Below are positions 42,548-49,634 of a stretch of 64,000 nucleotides of DNA, piece by piece; within the stretch, counting starts at the first letter, position 1, and the number at the start of each line of letters is the position of its first letter. Below the pieces are notes generated by a model. The model had not been told where the DNA came from. It worked only from the letters and a program-made list of their open reading frames with translations, and made no database searches. A program made the position numbers and the translations under genes. The stretch lies in assembly GCA_963845425.1 (NCBI GenBank), contig CAWJSC010000005.1, positions 668,896-732,895 of the forward strand. Reading direction: 5' to 3'. This DNA comes from DATDAH01 sp963845425. Lineage in GTDB: Bacteria > Actinomycetota > Acidimicrobiia > Acidimicrobiales > DATDAH01.

Positions 42548-43340
42548 CTACGGGACCGGCTGCCACGCCTGGAGCGCGATCCAGGGCTTGGTCGTGTAGT
42601 CGGTGTACAGGTTGGTGAGCGGGTCGTCGGAGAGCACGATGGGCGGTCCAGCGGGGTCGACGGGAACCCGCAGGAGGCCTGGCCCGCCGGAGTACAGCAG
42701 CTGGGTGCCGTCCGGTGACCACGTGACGCTGTTCGCGTACCACCACTGCGGGTTGAGGCCAGGCTCCCCGTAGAAGTCGTTCGGGATGGGCGGGATGGCG
42801 CGCTCGGTCCCGATCGGGTTCTCGGGGTCATCATCGGTCGCGGTGACGAGGATGACCTCGCTGCGCTCATAGCAGGCTGGGTCGGCGCAGTCGGCGCGTT
42901 CTCGCTGATAGACGATCTGGTCGCCGCGTGGCGACCACACCGGCCCGATGCCCTGTTCCACCCAGTCGTCGGTGGTGAGCGTCCGTCGGTTGGTGCCGTC
43001 GGCGTCGACCAGGCTGATCCCCGACATCGTGTCCGCGGCCCCGGGGACGCCCTGGGAGTAGGCGATCGTGGTGCCGTCGGGTGACCAGGTGAACCGGACC
43101 GCCTCGACACCGTCGATGGTGCGGAGCTCGCCGGTGCTGACGGTGTAGATGTCGATCGGGGTGTTGGGGTTCGGCCAGGATTGGCCAGTGATGGCGAGCT
43201 GGTCGGTCCCGGGCCGCCACTCGAGGTCGGTGGCGTCGGAGACGGGGAGCTGGCGGACCTCGGCGGTCTGGGTGTCGACGACCCAGACCGAACCGCCGCC
43301 GCCCAGTGCTACCCAGCGACCGTCGGGCGCCCAGATCGCG
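42548..43340 (-). pseudogene. TolB/WD40-like beta-propeller, 5'-truncated
   Basis: The reading frame shows repeated propeller blades: AIWAPDGRWVALGGGGSVWV, DLEWRPGTDQLAITG, FTWSPDGTTIAYSQG, PVWSPRGDQIVYQRE and VTWSPDGTQLLYSGG, the TolB/PD40 pattern. It ends normally at 42548, but at 43340 the homology breaks off into a different gene (a dehydrogenase N-terminus), so the first blades and any signal peptide are lost. Confidence 0.7.
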
Positions 43341-43682
43341 CGCCTGGGTCGCAACCTCGTCGATCGTCGTCGGAGACACGGTGGCAACGATGGCCACACA
43401 CGTTCCTGGCCGCGCACCTTCGAGCACCCCGTCCAGACCGGTGACCGCGGCGAGGACCTGCGCGTCCGTCTGCACGCAGACGAGAACGACATCACAGCGA
43501 GCCGCCAGGTCGCGCGACGATGATGCCGCTTCGGCCCCGTCCGCCGTGGCGGCTCGGATCGCTTCGTCGCGTATGTCGAACACGACGGGCGGATCGCCCG
43601 TTTGCCCGAGCCGTCGTGCCACCGCCCCACCGATCAACCCAAGCCCGACGATCCCGACCACCGACGACTGGTCCGACTCCAT
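43340..43682 (-). pseudogene. N-terminal fragment of a 6-phosphogluconate/3-hydroxyisobutyrate-type dehydrogenase
   Basis: VVGIVGLGLIGGAVARRLGQ (NAD-binding loop), VVFDIRDEAIRAATADGAEA, DVVLVCVQTDAQV and CVAIVATVSPTTI are the Rossmann domain of the NAD_binding_2 family. It stops after about 114 residues at the joint with the beta-propeller gene; the C-terminal dehydrogenase domain is missing. From 43683 to 43804 nothing else is visible. Confidence 0.7.
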
Positions 43683-43804
43683 TGCTCGAATGTCACCACG
43701 ATTGCCCCCAGGTGGCTAGAGCCGTTGGTCCCACCCTGACCAGCTGACTTCGCCGCTCGAGGTGTCCCCCGGATTCCCGGGGATTCTGGGGCGATCCGGT
43801 AGCG

Positions 43805-43850
43805 TGCCTTCACACGGCAGAGGTCACTGGTTCGAAACCAGCATCGCCCA
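43805..43850 (+). repeat. partial tRNA-Val 3' half (attachment-site duplicate)
   Basis: 46 bp covering the anticodon arm, T-arm and 3' acceptor strand of the tRNA at 40183, with two differences (C/T at the variable loop, T/C at the T-stem end). It has no 5' half, so it is not a functional tRNA. Confidence 0.9.
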
Positions 43851-44044
43851 CCGAGCGGCAGACGACTTCGTGGTCATGTCCGTACCTCGATAGGGATCTG
43901 CCGACTCACCGGTGGGGCTCGACAGGTTCGAGCCACCTCGTGGCGTCGGATGGCCGGTCCGTTCCGCCGGCGAGCCCCCGGTCAGCGACCCTCCTGCGAC
44001 CGCCAACTGAAGTGTGTGAGGCTGCGAGTTCGAGCGGAGGCTGA

Positions 44045-44788
44045 GTGGATCGATTTGAAGGAAGGGTTGCGATCGTCACGGGGGCCGGTTCGGGGATCGG
44101 ACGCGCCGTGGCGGAGCGTCTGGTCGCGGAGGGAGGCCGTGTGCTCGGCGTCGACATCGATGCCGATCGTCTGCGCTCCACCCAGTCGCTGGTCGGTGAC
44201 GGCCTCGCCGTCCTCGAGGCGGACGTGGGCCGCCCTGAGGCGTGTTCGGCCGTGGTGGATGCCTGTGTGGCCGAGTTCGGCGGGCTCGATGTCCTGGGGA
44301 ACGTGGCGGGGATCTTCCGTGCGCATCACGCCGTGGACGTGACCGTGGCGGAGTACCGGCGGATCATGGCGATCAACGTCGACGCCTACTTCTTCCTGTC
44401 GCAGGCGGCGATCCCGTACCTTCTCGAGCGGAACGGGAACATCGTGAACGTGGCGTCCAACTCGGCGCTTCAGGGCATTCCCTACGCCGTGCCCTGCGCC
44501 ATCAGCAAAGGAGGTGTCGTGCAGCTCACCCGTGCCTTGGCGGTGGAGTTCCTGAAGCGTCCGCTCCGGGTGAACGCGATCGCTCCGGCAGGCACGAACA
44601 CGAACCTCGCCACGGAGACGACCTTTCCCGCGGACATGGACGTCGACCTGGTCGGCCGGATGGCGGGGCTCCGCGGCCTGGCTGAGCCCCAAGAGGTGGC
44701 GGGCGTGTTCGCCTTCCTCGCCTCGGACGAGGCGAAGAGTGTGACGGGCGCCGTGTACACGATCGACAATGGGCTTACGGCCAGCTGA
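44045..44788 (+). CDS. SDR family protein with the catalytic Tyr replaced by Cys
   Basis: 247 residues with a GTG start. A normal SDR cofactor loop (VTGAGSGIGRAVAERL), a GNVAGI segment, S138 in NVASNSAL and a C-terminal FLASDEAKSVTGAVYTIDNG. The YxxxK motif reads C151-A-I-S-K155. The TGC codon at 44495 differs from TAC by one base. Without the tyrosine, reductase activity should be weak or absent, unless the base is a sequencing error. It is followed after 18 bp by an NTF2-like protein, a pairing common in degradative clusters. Confidence 0.8.
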   Translation: MDRFEGRVAIVTGAGSGIGRAVAERLVAEGGRVLGVDIDADRLRSTQSLVGDGLAVLEADVGRPEACSAVVDACVAEFGGLDVLGNVAGIFRAHHAVDVTVAEYRRIMAINVDAYFFLSQAAIPYLLERNGNIVNVASNSALQGIPYAVPCAISKGGVVQLTRALAVEFLKRPLRVNAIAPAGTNTNLATETTFPADMDVDLVGRMAGLRGLAEPQEVAGVFAFLASDEAKSVTGAVYTIDNGLTAS

Positions 44789-44806
44789 CGTGGGCGAGGG
44801 GGCGTG

Positions 44807-45229
44807 ATGGACGTGCAGGCGGTCGCCGACAAGTTGGAGATCCACGAGCAGTTGGCTCGCTACGCCAGGGGCGTGGACACCCACGACTGGGAGCTGTGGA
44901 AGTCGGTGTTCACCGAGGACGCGATCGTCGACTACAGCCAGTCCGGGGTGATGTGCGGATCGCGAGACGAGGTGGCGGCGTTCCTGGCCGAGGCCTTCGC
45001 GACGGTTCCCTGGGCGACCCACCACGTCACCAACGTCGAGATCGTCCTCGACGGTGACCGCGCGAAGGTGCGCGCCATGTTCTTCAACCCCATGCAGATC
45101 CCGGGCATGGACGAACCCAGCTCGACGGGCGGCTACTACCACCACCAGTTCGTCCGCACCGCGGAAGGCTGGAAGAGCACCCACCTCGTCGAGGAGCCGG
45201 TGTGGTTCCTCAACCGTCCAGGCGGCTGA
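44807..45229 (+). CDS. SnoaL/NTF2-like protein
   Basis: 140 residues. The alpha+beta cone fold is indicated by VADKLEIHEQLARYARGVDT, WELWKSVFTEDAIVDYSQSG, THHVTNVEIVLDGDRAKVRA and YHHQFVRTAEGWKSTHLVEE. The family includes steroid isomerase-like, dehydratase and ring-hydroxylating small-subunit proteins; no catalytic assignment is possible. A GTG three bases upstream (44804) is an alternative start. It is probably co-transcribed with the preceding SDR. Nothing is visible in the 248 bp before the next gene except its SD. Confidence 0.75.
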   Translation: MDVQAVADKLEIHEQLARYARGVDTHDWELWKSVFTEDAIVDYSQSGVMCGSRDEVAAFLAEAFATVPWATHHVTNVEIVLDGDRAKVRAMFFNPMQIPGMDEPSSTGGYYHHQFVRTAEGWKSTHLVEEPVWFLNRPGG

Positions 45230-45477
45230 TCTTCAGTCGGGGCCGCTTTGACCCGAGGACGCGGTTTCGGCGGCGAGGGGGACACGTGGCGATGCGCCAA
45301 CGGTCTGGTCGGAGGTGGTCTCCGTGTCTCACCTATGGGCGCGCGAACATGTGGCCGTCTGTACTCGGACTACGGCGGGGGTGGTGAAGTCCTATCGCCG
45401 GCGAGCCGCATGGTCGGCGAGCGCATCGAAGGCAGACTCGGACAGATCCTTACGGTGATCAACAGGGGGGCGAGGAC

Positions 45478-46071
45478 ATGACCGACCCGATCGCGGACAT
45501 CATCGGCGGCTACCAGGCGTTCGCCGCCCAGCAGCGCGACCGGCTGCTAGCGCTTGGCATCGACATCGCTCCGTACGAGCTCAGCCACCTCGCCTTCCGC
45601 GTGCCCGAGTGGGGCCAGTACGTCCACGTCCGGACGCTCCTGGAACGCCATGCGAGCGCGAACCGCGAGAACCTCTGGAACGGCCGGCCGATCTCCTTGA
45701 TCCTTCCCGCCGAGCCGCCTGAGGTCCTCGACGGCAAGGAGGTTCCGATGATCGAGCTCATTCCGCCCGTCCATCAGCGCGTCTACAAGATGGGCCTAGA
45801 GCACCTCGGGGTCGTGATCGGCGACACGTTTGACGCGTTCGTCGACGCCCACAAGCCCGTCCTGACGGGCCAGCAGTTCCAAGGTCCCAACAGCACTCCG
45901 GACCCCGTGTACGTCCTCCTCGAGGACTTCACCCACGTGAAGTTCTATCGGTGCTCGCTTCGCGCGGCGGTTGAGAGCCAGGGCTCCCGGTTCGACGGCA
46001 TCGAGCACGTGGAAGACTGGATGCCTCAGCAGCTTGTTACTGCTACCGGCCCGAACCCACTACCACGCTGA
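45478..46071 (+). CDS. YecM-like VOC-superfamily protein
   Basis: 197 residues, preceded by GGGGGGCGAGGAC (SD). It resembles E. coli YecM: LLALGIDIAPYELSHLAFRV, then ENLWNGRPISLILPAEPP (YecM has a matching NGRPI segment), IELIPP, and LEHLGVVIGDTFDAFVDAHK. The C-terminus (DFTHVKFYRCSLRAAVE) closes the fold. YecM proteins are predicted metal-binding, of unknown function. It ends 15 bp from a convergent hydrolase fragment. Confidence 0.7.
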   Translation: MTDPIADIIGGYQAFAAQQRDRLLALGIDIAPYELSHLAFRVPEWGQYVHVRTLLERHASANRENLWNGRPISLILPAEPPEVLDGKEVPMIELIPPVHQRVYKMGLEHLGVVIGDTFDAFVDAHKPVLTGQQFQGPNSTPDPVYVLLEDFTHVKFYRCSLRAAVESQGSRFDGIEHVEDWMPQQLVTATGPNPLPR

Positions 46072-46086
46072 CCGTCGAGGTCCCCT

Positions 46087-46550
46087 TCACGCGCCGTCGG
46101 CGGCGAGGAAGGCGTCGATCTCCGCGAGCAACCGTGCCCAGGCCGGTTCGTCGGCTCGCAGGAGGTGGTTGGCGCTGTCGAGGGGGATCACCCGACTGCC
46201 CCGGATCAGGGTCCCGAGCTCCAGGGCGCCCTCGAACGGGGCCCGCAGGTCGCCCCGGGCGTGCAGGATGAGCGTCGGCAAGTCGAGCCGCCGCGCGACG
46301 TCGACGACATCGACGTTGGACCACGTCTCGATCATGTGGGCGGCGTTCTCGGCCGAGGTGGTGCGGCGGAGCAGCTCGGCGAAGGCCTCCCACAGCTCCG
46401 CGGGGGCGTCGGGGATGAACGACGAGGTGAAGAAGCGCCTGAAGGTGGGGTCGTCGCGCCCCCAGCCGAGGCGGGCCAGCTCGATCTGCACCTCCGCCTC
46501 CCGCCGCTCCTCGTCGGACCGGGCCCGTTGGACGCGACCCTGCGCCCGCT
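46087..46550 (-). pseudogene. C-terminal fragment of an alpha/beta hydrolase (second copy at 62.7 kb)
   Basis: About 150 codons covering ELARLGWGRDDPTFRRFFTSS to the catalytic-His segment SANHLLRADEPAW and AADGA-stop. It is nearly identical in DNA to 62700-63150. The 5' homology ends around 46550, where a palindromic element begins. The nucleophile Ser and N-terminal half are absent, so it cannot be active. Confidence 0.8.
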
Positions 46551-46551
46551 C

Positions 46552-46595
46552 GTTCTGGCGCCTCGATCCCCGGTCATGACGGGGATGCGCCGGCG
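46552..46595 (+). repeat. interspersed palindromic element 3 (decayed) at the hydrolase breakpoint
   Basis: It begins GTTCTGGCGCCTCGATCCCC, continues with GGTCATGA like the loop of element 1, and has a weaker right arm (CGGGGAT pairing with ATCCCCG). It abuts exactly the point where the hydrolase fragment loses similarity to its full-length copy. Confidence 0.6.
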
Positions 46596-46778
46596 CAGGT
46601 GCCCTCCACAGCGGTCGATCTGACTGCCCTCGTGGCTCCGGACCCGACGCCGCGGCCAGGCCGCGAACGGGTCAGTCGCAGGCGGAGCTGGTCAGGCCTG
46701 CTCGGATGTGGAACCCCTGACGATCCGGGCCTGTCGGAAGCCTGCCGGTCAGCCGGAGCTGTCCGGTTGTGAGCGGAT

Positions 46779-46799
46779 TGCCTTCAGACGGCAGAGGCC
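46779..46799 (+). repeat. third, short tRNA-Val anticodon-arm remnant
   Basis: 21 bp matching the tRNA at 20 positions (C to G in the anticodon loop). No T-arm follows. It may be an old attachment site bounding a second island segment (43850-46800). The stretch 46596-46778 has no recognisable gene. Confidence 0.5.
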
Positions 46800-46815
46800 T
46801 CCGGCTTGCCCGCCG

Positions 46816-47250
46816 TCAGCCGCGGGCGACGGCGAGGTCCCGCAGCACGCGGACCTCGAGTTCCCGGTCCTCCAGCTGGCTCTTGACGACGTCGCCGATG
46901 CTCACGATCCCGACCAGGCGATGGGCCTCGACGGCGACGATGTACCGACTGCGCCGGTGGGTCATGTCGGCCATCAGGTCACGGATCTCGTCGTCGGGGG
47001 TGCAGGTCGTGACGTCGCCCGTCATGAGGCTGGACACCGGCTTGGTCAGCACAGCGGCGCCAGCGTCGGCAAGGCTGCGCACGACCTCGGTCTCGGTGAC
47101 GATGCCGTCGACGCGATCGCCGTCGATCGACACCACCACGGCCCCGATCCGGTTGTCTCGGAGCCGTCGGACGGTGTCGGCGACGGAAGCGTCGGGCGCC
47201 ACGGTGACCACCTCGTGCCCCTTCTCCTGGAGGATGCTTCGCACCTTCAC
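46816..47250 (-). CDS. tandem CBS-domain protein
   Basis: 144 residues from the GTG at 47250. That start is chosen because GAGGGGGGAA lies 5 bases upstream and because VKVRSILQEKGHEVVTV is the usual N-terminus of two-CBS proteins; an upstream in-frame GTG (47310) has no such signal. Two CBS motifs follow: SVADTVRRLRDNRIGAVVVS...VDGIVTETEVVRSL and DEIRDLMADMTHRRSRYIVA...LVGIVSIGDVV. Such pairs bind adenine nucleotides or SAM and regulate partners, here unknown. It lies just outside the last tRNA remnant. Confidence 0.85.
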   Translation of the reverse strand: MKVRSILQEKGHEVVTVAPDASVADTVRRLRDNRIGAVVVSIDGDRVDGIVTETEVVRSLADAGAAVLTKPVSSLMTGDVTTCTPDDEIRDLMADMTHRRSRYIVAVEAHRLVGIVSIGDVVKSQLEDRELEVRVLRDLAVARG

Positions 47251-47400
47251 GGCGTTCCCCCCTCGCTCGGCGAGTACCTCCACGCTACGCCTGAGCGGCT
47301 GATCAGTCACCTGTCTTCGTCGCTGCGATCCGTCTCCCTCCGCCGGCCCGCCTGAGTAGCGCTGGCCGATCAGGTACGCCCGGGCGAAACGGCGTCGGGC

Positions 47401-47406
47401 TAGAAC
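47401..47406 (+). promoter_or_regulatory. candidate -10 element (TAGAAC) for the class V aminotransferase gene
   Basis: It ends 6 bases before the GTG at 47413. The same TAGAAC spacing precedes the SLH protein at 53133. Confidence 0.3.
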
Positions 47407-47412
47407 TCCGTC

Positions 47413-48585
47413 GTGGATGGGTCGCGAGACACAAAGGACCTTGCGGCGGCGGTGTTGCCTCGTGCCGACTATGCCAGTCTCGGCGAAGCGGTCTACCTCA
47501 ATCAGGCGTCACTCGGGCTCTTGGGTCGCCCGGCGGTCGAGGCCATGCACCGATTCCTCGAGGACGTCGGCCGTCACGGCAACCTGCACCTCAGTGACGA
47601 GGACGAGGTGGCCTACCTCGGGGCCCTGAGGGCCCAGGCGGCTGCGGTGCTGGGCGCTGGTGAGAGCCAGGTCGCGTTGCTGTCGGGGGCCAGCGAGCTC
47701 CTGGGTCAGGCGCCGCTGCTGCTGGCACCGCCCGCAGATCGCACCGTCGTGCTGGTCGCCACCGACTTCCCGGCGGTGACCCGCCCGTGGTTGCTGGCCG
47801 AGGATCGAGGCGGGCCTGGCGTCCATTTCGTGCTCGACACGGCGACCACGGACCTGACCGATGCCGTCGTCGCCGCGGTGGACGAGACGACGGCGGTCGT
47901 CGCCGTTGGGTCTGTGCAGTACGCCACCGGGAGTCGTGTCGATGTGCCTCGGCTCCGGGCCGCCACCGATGCCGTCGGAGCTCGGCTGGTGATCGATGCA
48001 TCCCAGGAGGCGGGAGCGGAGCCGATCGACGCGGCCGCCTGGGATGTCGACCTGATCGTGTCGAGCGGGTACAAGTGGCTGGGCGGCCATGGTGGGGTGG
48101 CCATCGGGGCCATCCACGAGTCGTTGCTCGATCGCCCCCCGCCGCTGCCGGGCTGGATGGGGGCACCCGATCCGTTCGCGTTCGACGCCACCCGGCTGCT
48201 GCTCGCCGAGGGTGGGCGGCGCTACACGCAGTCGACGATGTCCTATATCTCGGTGGCCGGGCTGACGGCGGCGATCGCCGAACTGCTCGCCGGCGGTGCG
48301 GCGGAGATCTCAGGGCACGCCGAGACGCTCGGTCGCCATCTCATCGAAGGGCTTCGGCCTTTCGGGTGGCGACCGTTCCGGGACCTGGACGCCGTCGGTG
48401 CCGCTCGCCATCTGATCTCGTTGGGGCGGGAGGGTGACCTGCCCGCCGGCACGCTGTCGCGCCTGACCGCCGCCGGCATCGTCTGCGGTTCCCGCGGGGG
48501 ACGGATCCGTGTCTCGCTGGCCCCCTACAACGATGCCACCGACATCGACGCCCTCATCGCCGCGCTCTCGTCACTCCCTGACTGA
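47413..48585 (+). CDS. class V aminotransferase (cysteine desulfurase-like fold)
   Basis: 390 residues with a GTG start. PLP type I fold with VYLNQASLGLLGRPAVEAM at the N-terminus, VALLSGASELLGQA, VVAVGSVQYATGSRVDVPRL, VIDASQEAGAEPIDA and the PLP-binding Lys in SSGYKWLGGHGG. The C-terminal domain ends RIRVSLAPYNDATDIDALI. The Cys loop of true IscS/SufS desulfurases is not evident, so an isopenicillin-epimerase- or kynureninase-like transaminase/lyase is more likely. It is monocistronic and convergent with a nucleotidyltransferase gene. Confidence 0.82.
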   Translation: MDGSRDTKDLAAAVLPRADYASLGEAVYLNQASLGLLGRPAVEAMHRFLEDVGRHGNLHLSDEDEVAYLGALRAQAAAVLGAGESQVALLSGASELLGQAPLLLAPPADRTVVLVATDFPAVTRPWLLAEDRGGPGVHFVLDTATTDLTDAVVAAVDETTAVVAVGSVQYATGSRVDVPRLRAATDAVGARLVIDASQEAGAEPIDAAAWDVDLIVSSGYKWLGGHGGVAIGAIHESLLDRPPPLPGWMGAPDPFAFDATRLLLAEGGRRYTQSTMSYISVAGLTAAIAELLAGGAAEISGHAETLGRHLIEGLRPFGWRPFRDLDAVGAARHLISLGREGDLPAGTLSRLTAAGIVCGSRGGRIRVSLAPYNDATDIDALIAALSSLPD

Positions 48586-48654
48586 GCACCCACCACGCGC
48601 CGCGGCACGGCGGTGCCGTCGTCCTGCAGCAGGCGGAAGCGCCGTGTCAGCCGG

Positions 48655-49236
48655 TCAGTCGCCCACCCCCGACTGACGAAATGCTTCCGCCAGGTCGTCG
48701 ACGAGATCGAGGGCCTGCGCCGATGCCGCGAGATAGGTGCGGTCGATCACCTCGTGGTGCACCCGCAGGATGCCCACCACGTCCCGCCACTGACGGTCCG
48801 AGACCCGCTCCCCCTGTCGGTACCAGTCCAGCTTCCGGAGCACCTGGTCTTCGGCCGAGGTGACCCAGATGCCTGCCGGCGCCCCGGGGATCTGGACCAG
48901 TACCCGACGCTCGATCTGCATGCGGTCGAGGAGGCCGTCCCCCAGGACGAAGATGTCGACCTTCAACGCGTTGACGGTGTCGACCAGGTTGAACGAAGAG
49001 CGACTTCGGATCGCGGTGCGAGCGGAATCGACCGGTACGTAGAACTCGGGGCCCACCCGCTCCAGGAGCGCCTCCCCCGACGCGGGGTCCATCGCCACTG
49101 CCATGTCCACGTCCACGGTGGACCGGGGCTCACCCAGCAGTGAGCTCGCCATCGACCCACCCAGCGCGTACCGCAGGCCGAGCTCGTCGAAGATCCCAGC
49201 CATGTGGCGGACGAGCGCGAAGGGCCCGCCCGCCAT
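48655..49236 (-). CDS. nucleotidyltransferase-fold protein (AbiEii/MNT-like), second gene of a pair
   Basis: 193 residues from the ATG at 49236. MAGIFDELGLRYALGGSMASSLLGE then RSTVDVDMAVAM gives the GGS...D-x-D signature of minimal nucleotidyltransferases. Later segments (VDIFVLGDGLLDRM, AEDQVLRKLDWYRQGE, WRDVVGILRVH) match the DUF6036/AbiEii-like group. Related proteins are toxins of nucleotidyltransferase toxin-antitoxin systems, or simply metabolic. The start overlaps the stop of the upstream 84-residue gene (TGATG), so the two are coupled. Confidence 0.75.
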   Translation of the reverse strand: MAGGPFALVRHMAGIFDELGLRYALGGSMASSLLGEPRSTVDVDMAVAMDPASGEALLERVGPEFYVPVDSARTAIRSRSSFNLVDTVNALKVDIFVLGDGLLDRMQIERRVLVQIPGAPAGIWVTSAEDQVLRKLDWYRQGERVSDRQWRDVVGILRVHHEVIDRTYLAASAQALDLVDDLAEAFRQSGVGD

Positions 49237-49490
49237 CAGAACCGCCGGTGTCGGTAGGCCTCGTCGGCGAGCGCCGCTCCGAATCGACGACGAGCCAACT
49301 CGTGGCGGATCTCGGGCTCGGTCATCTCCGGGTGCGTGGCCCGGATTCCGGCACGAGCCATTCGTTCGACGTCGGCAGTGACCTGATCGACGAGATCGAC
49401 CCTTTCGGCCACCGACATCGACCGCCAACGCTCGACGAGGACCGCGAAGGCCGCAGGGTCGGTATCGGCGGGAATCGACACCTGGGCCAT
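49236..49490 (-). CDS. small helical protein, possible antitoxin partner
   Basis: 84 residues: VERWRSMSVAERVDLVDQVT, ERMARAGIRATHPEMTEPEI, RHELARRRFGAALADEAYRH, wholly helical and charged. Actinobacterial genomes often place such a protein directly before an AbiEii-like nucleotidyltransferase. The end overlaps the nucleotidyltransferase start by 1 base. No function is proven; an antitoxin or adaptor role is inference from position. Confidence 0.6.
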   Translation of the reverse strand: MAQVSIPADTDPAAFAVLVERWRSMSVAERVDLVDQVTADVERMARAGIRATHPEMTEPEIRHELARRRFGAALADEAYRHRRF

Positions 49491-49634
49491 GAGATCGAGA
49501 CTACTGACGACCGGTGACAGGGAAGCTGAGCGACGGTCGCCACGTCACTGTGTAGTCGTGGTCGCCACTCTATGTGGTGACAGCTGGCGGACTTGGTCTA
49601 CCTTTGGGTGCGTCGGATCAACAGGGAGCATGGG

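Larger units (their letters stand above)
40209..43850 (+). mobile_element. probable degenerate genomic island at tRNA-Val, flanked by 46-bp direct repeats
   Basis: The 3' 46 bp of the tRNA gene (40209-40254) recurs at 43805-43850 with two mismatches, the arrangement left by tRNA-targeted integrases. Inside are a membrane protein, a cyclase relic, a hemerythrin-like protein and two truncated genes joined together. No integrase, excisionase or transposase is recognisable, so the element looks immobilised. Confidence 0.6.

Noticed and set aside
40255..43804. An integrase or relaxase gene for the tRNA-Val island
   Set aside because: Both strands were read for tyrosine-recombinase (R...HxxR...Y) and relaxase motifs and none was seen; the long reverse frame at 41391-42410 is antisense to the hemerythrin gene apart from the cyclase fragment at its end.
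43805..43850. A second tRNA gene
   Set aside because: Only the 3' half is present; acceptor 5' strand and D-arm are missing.
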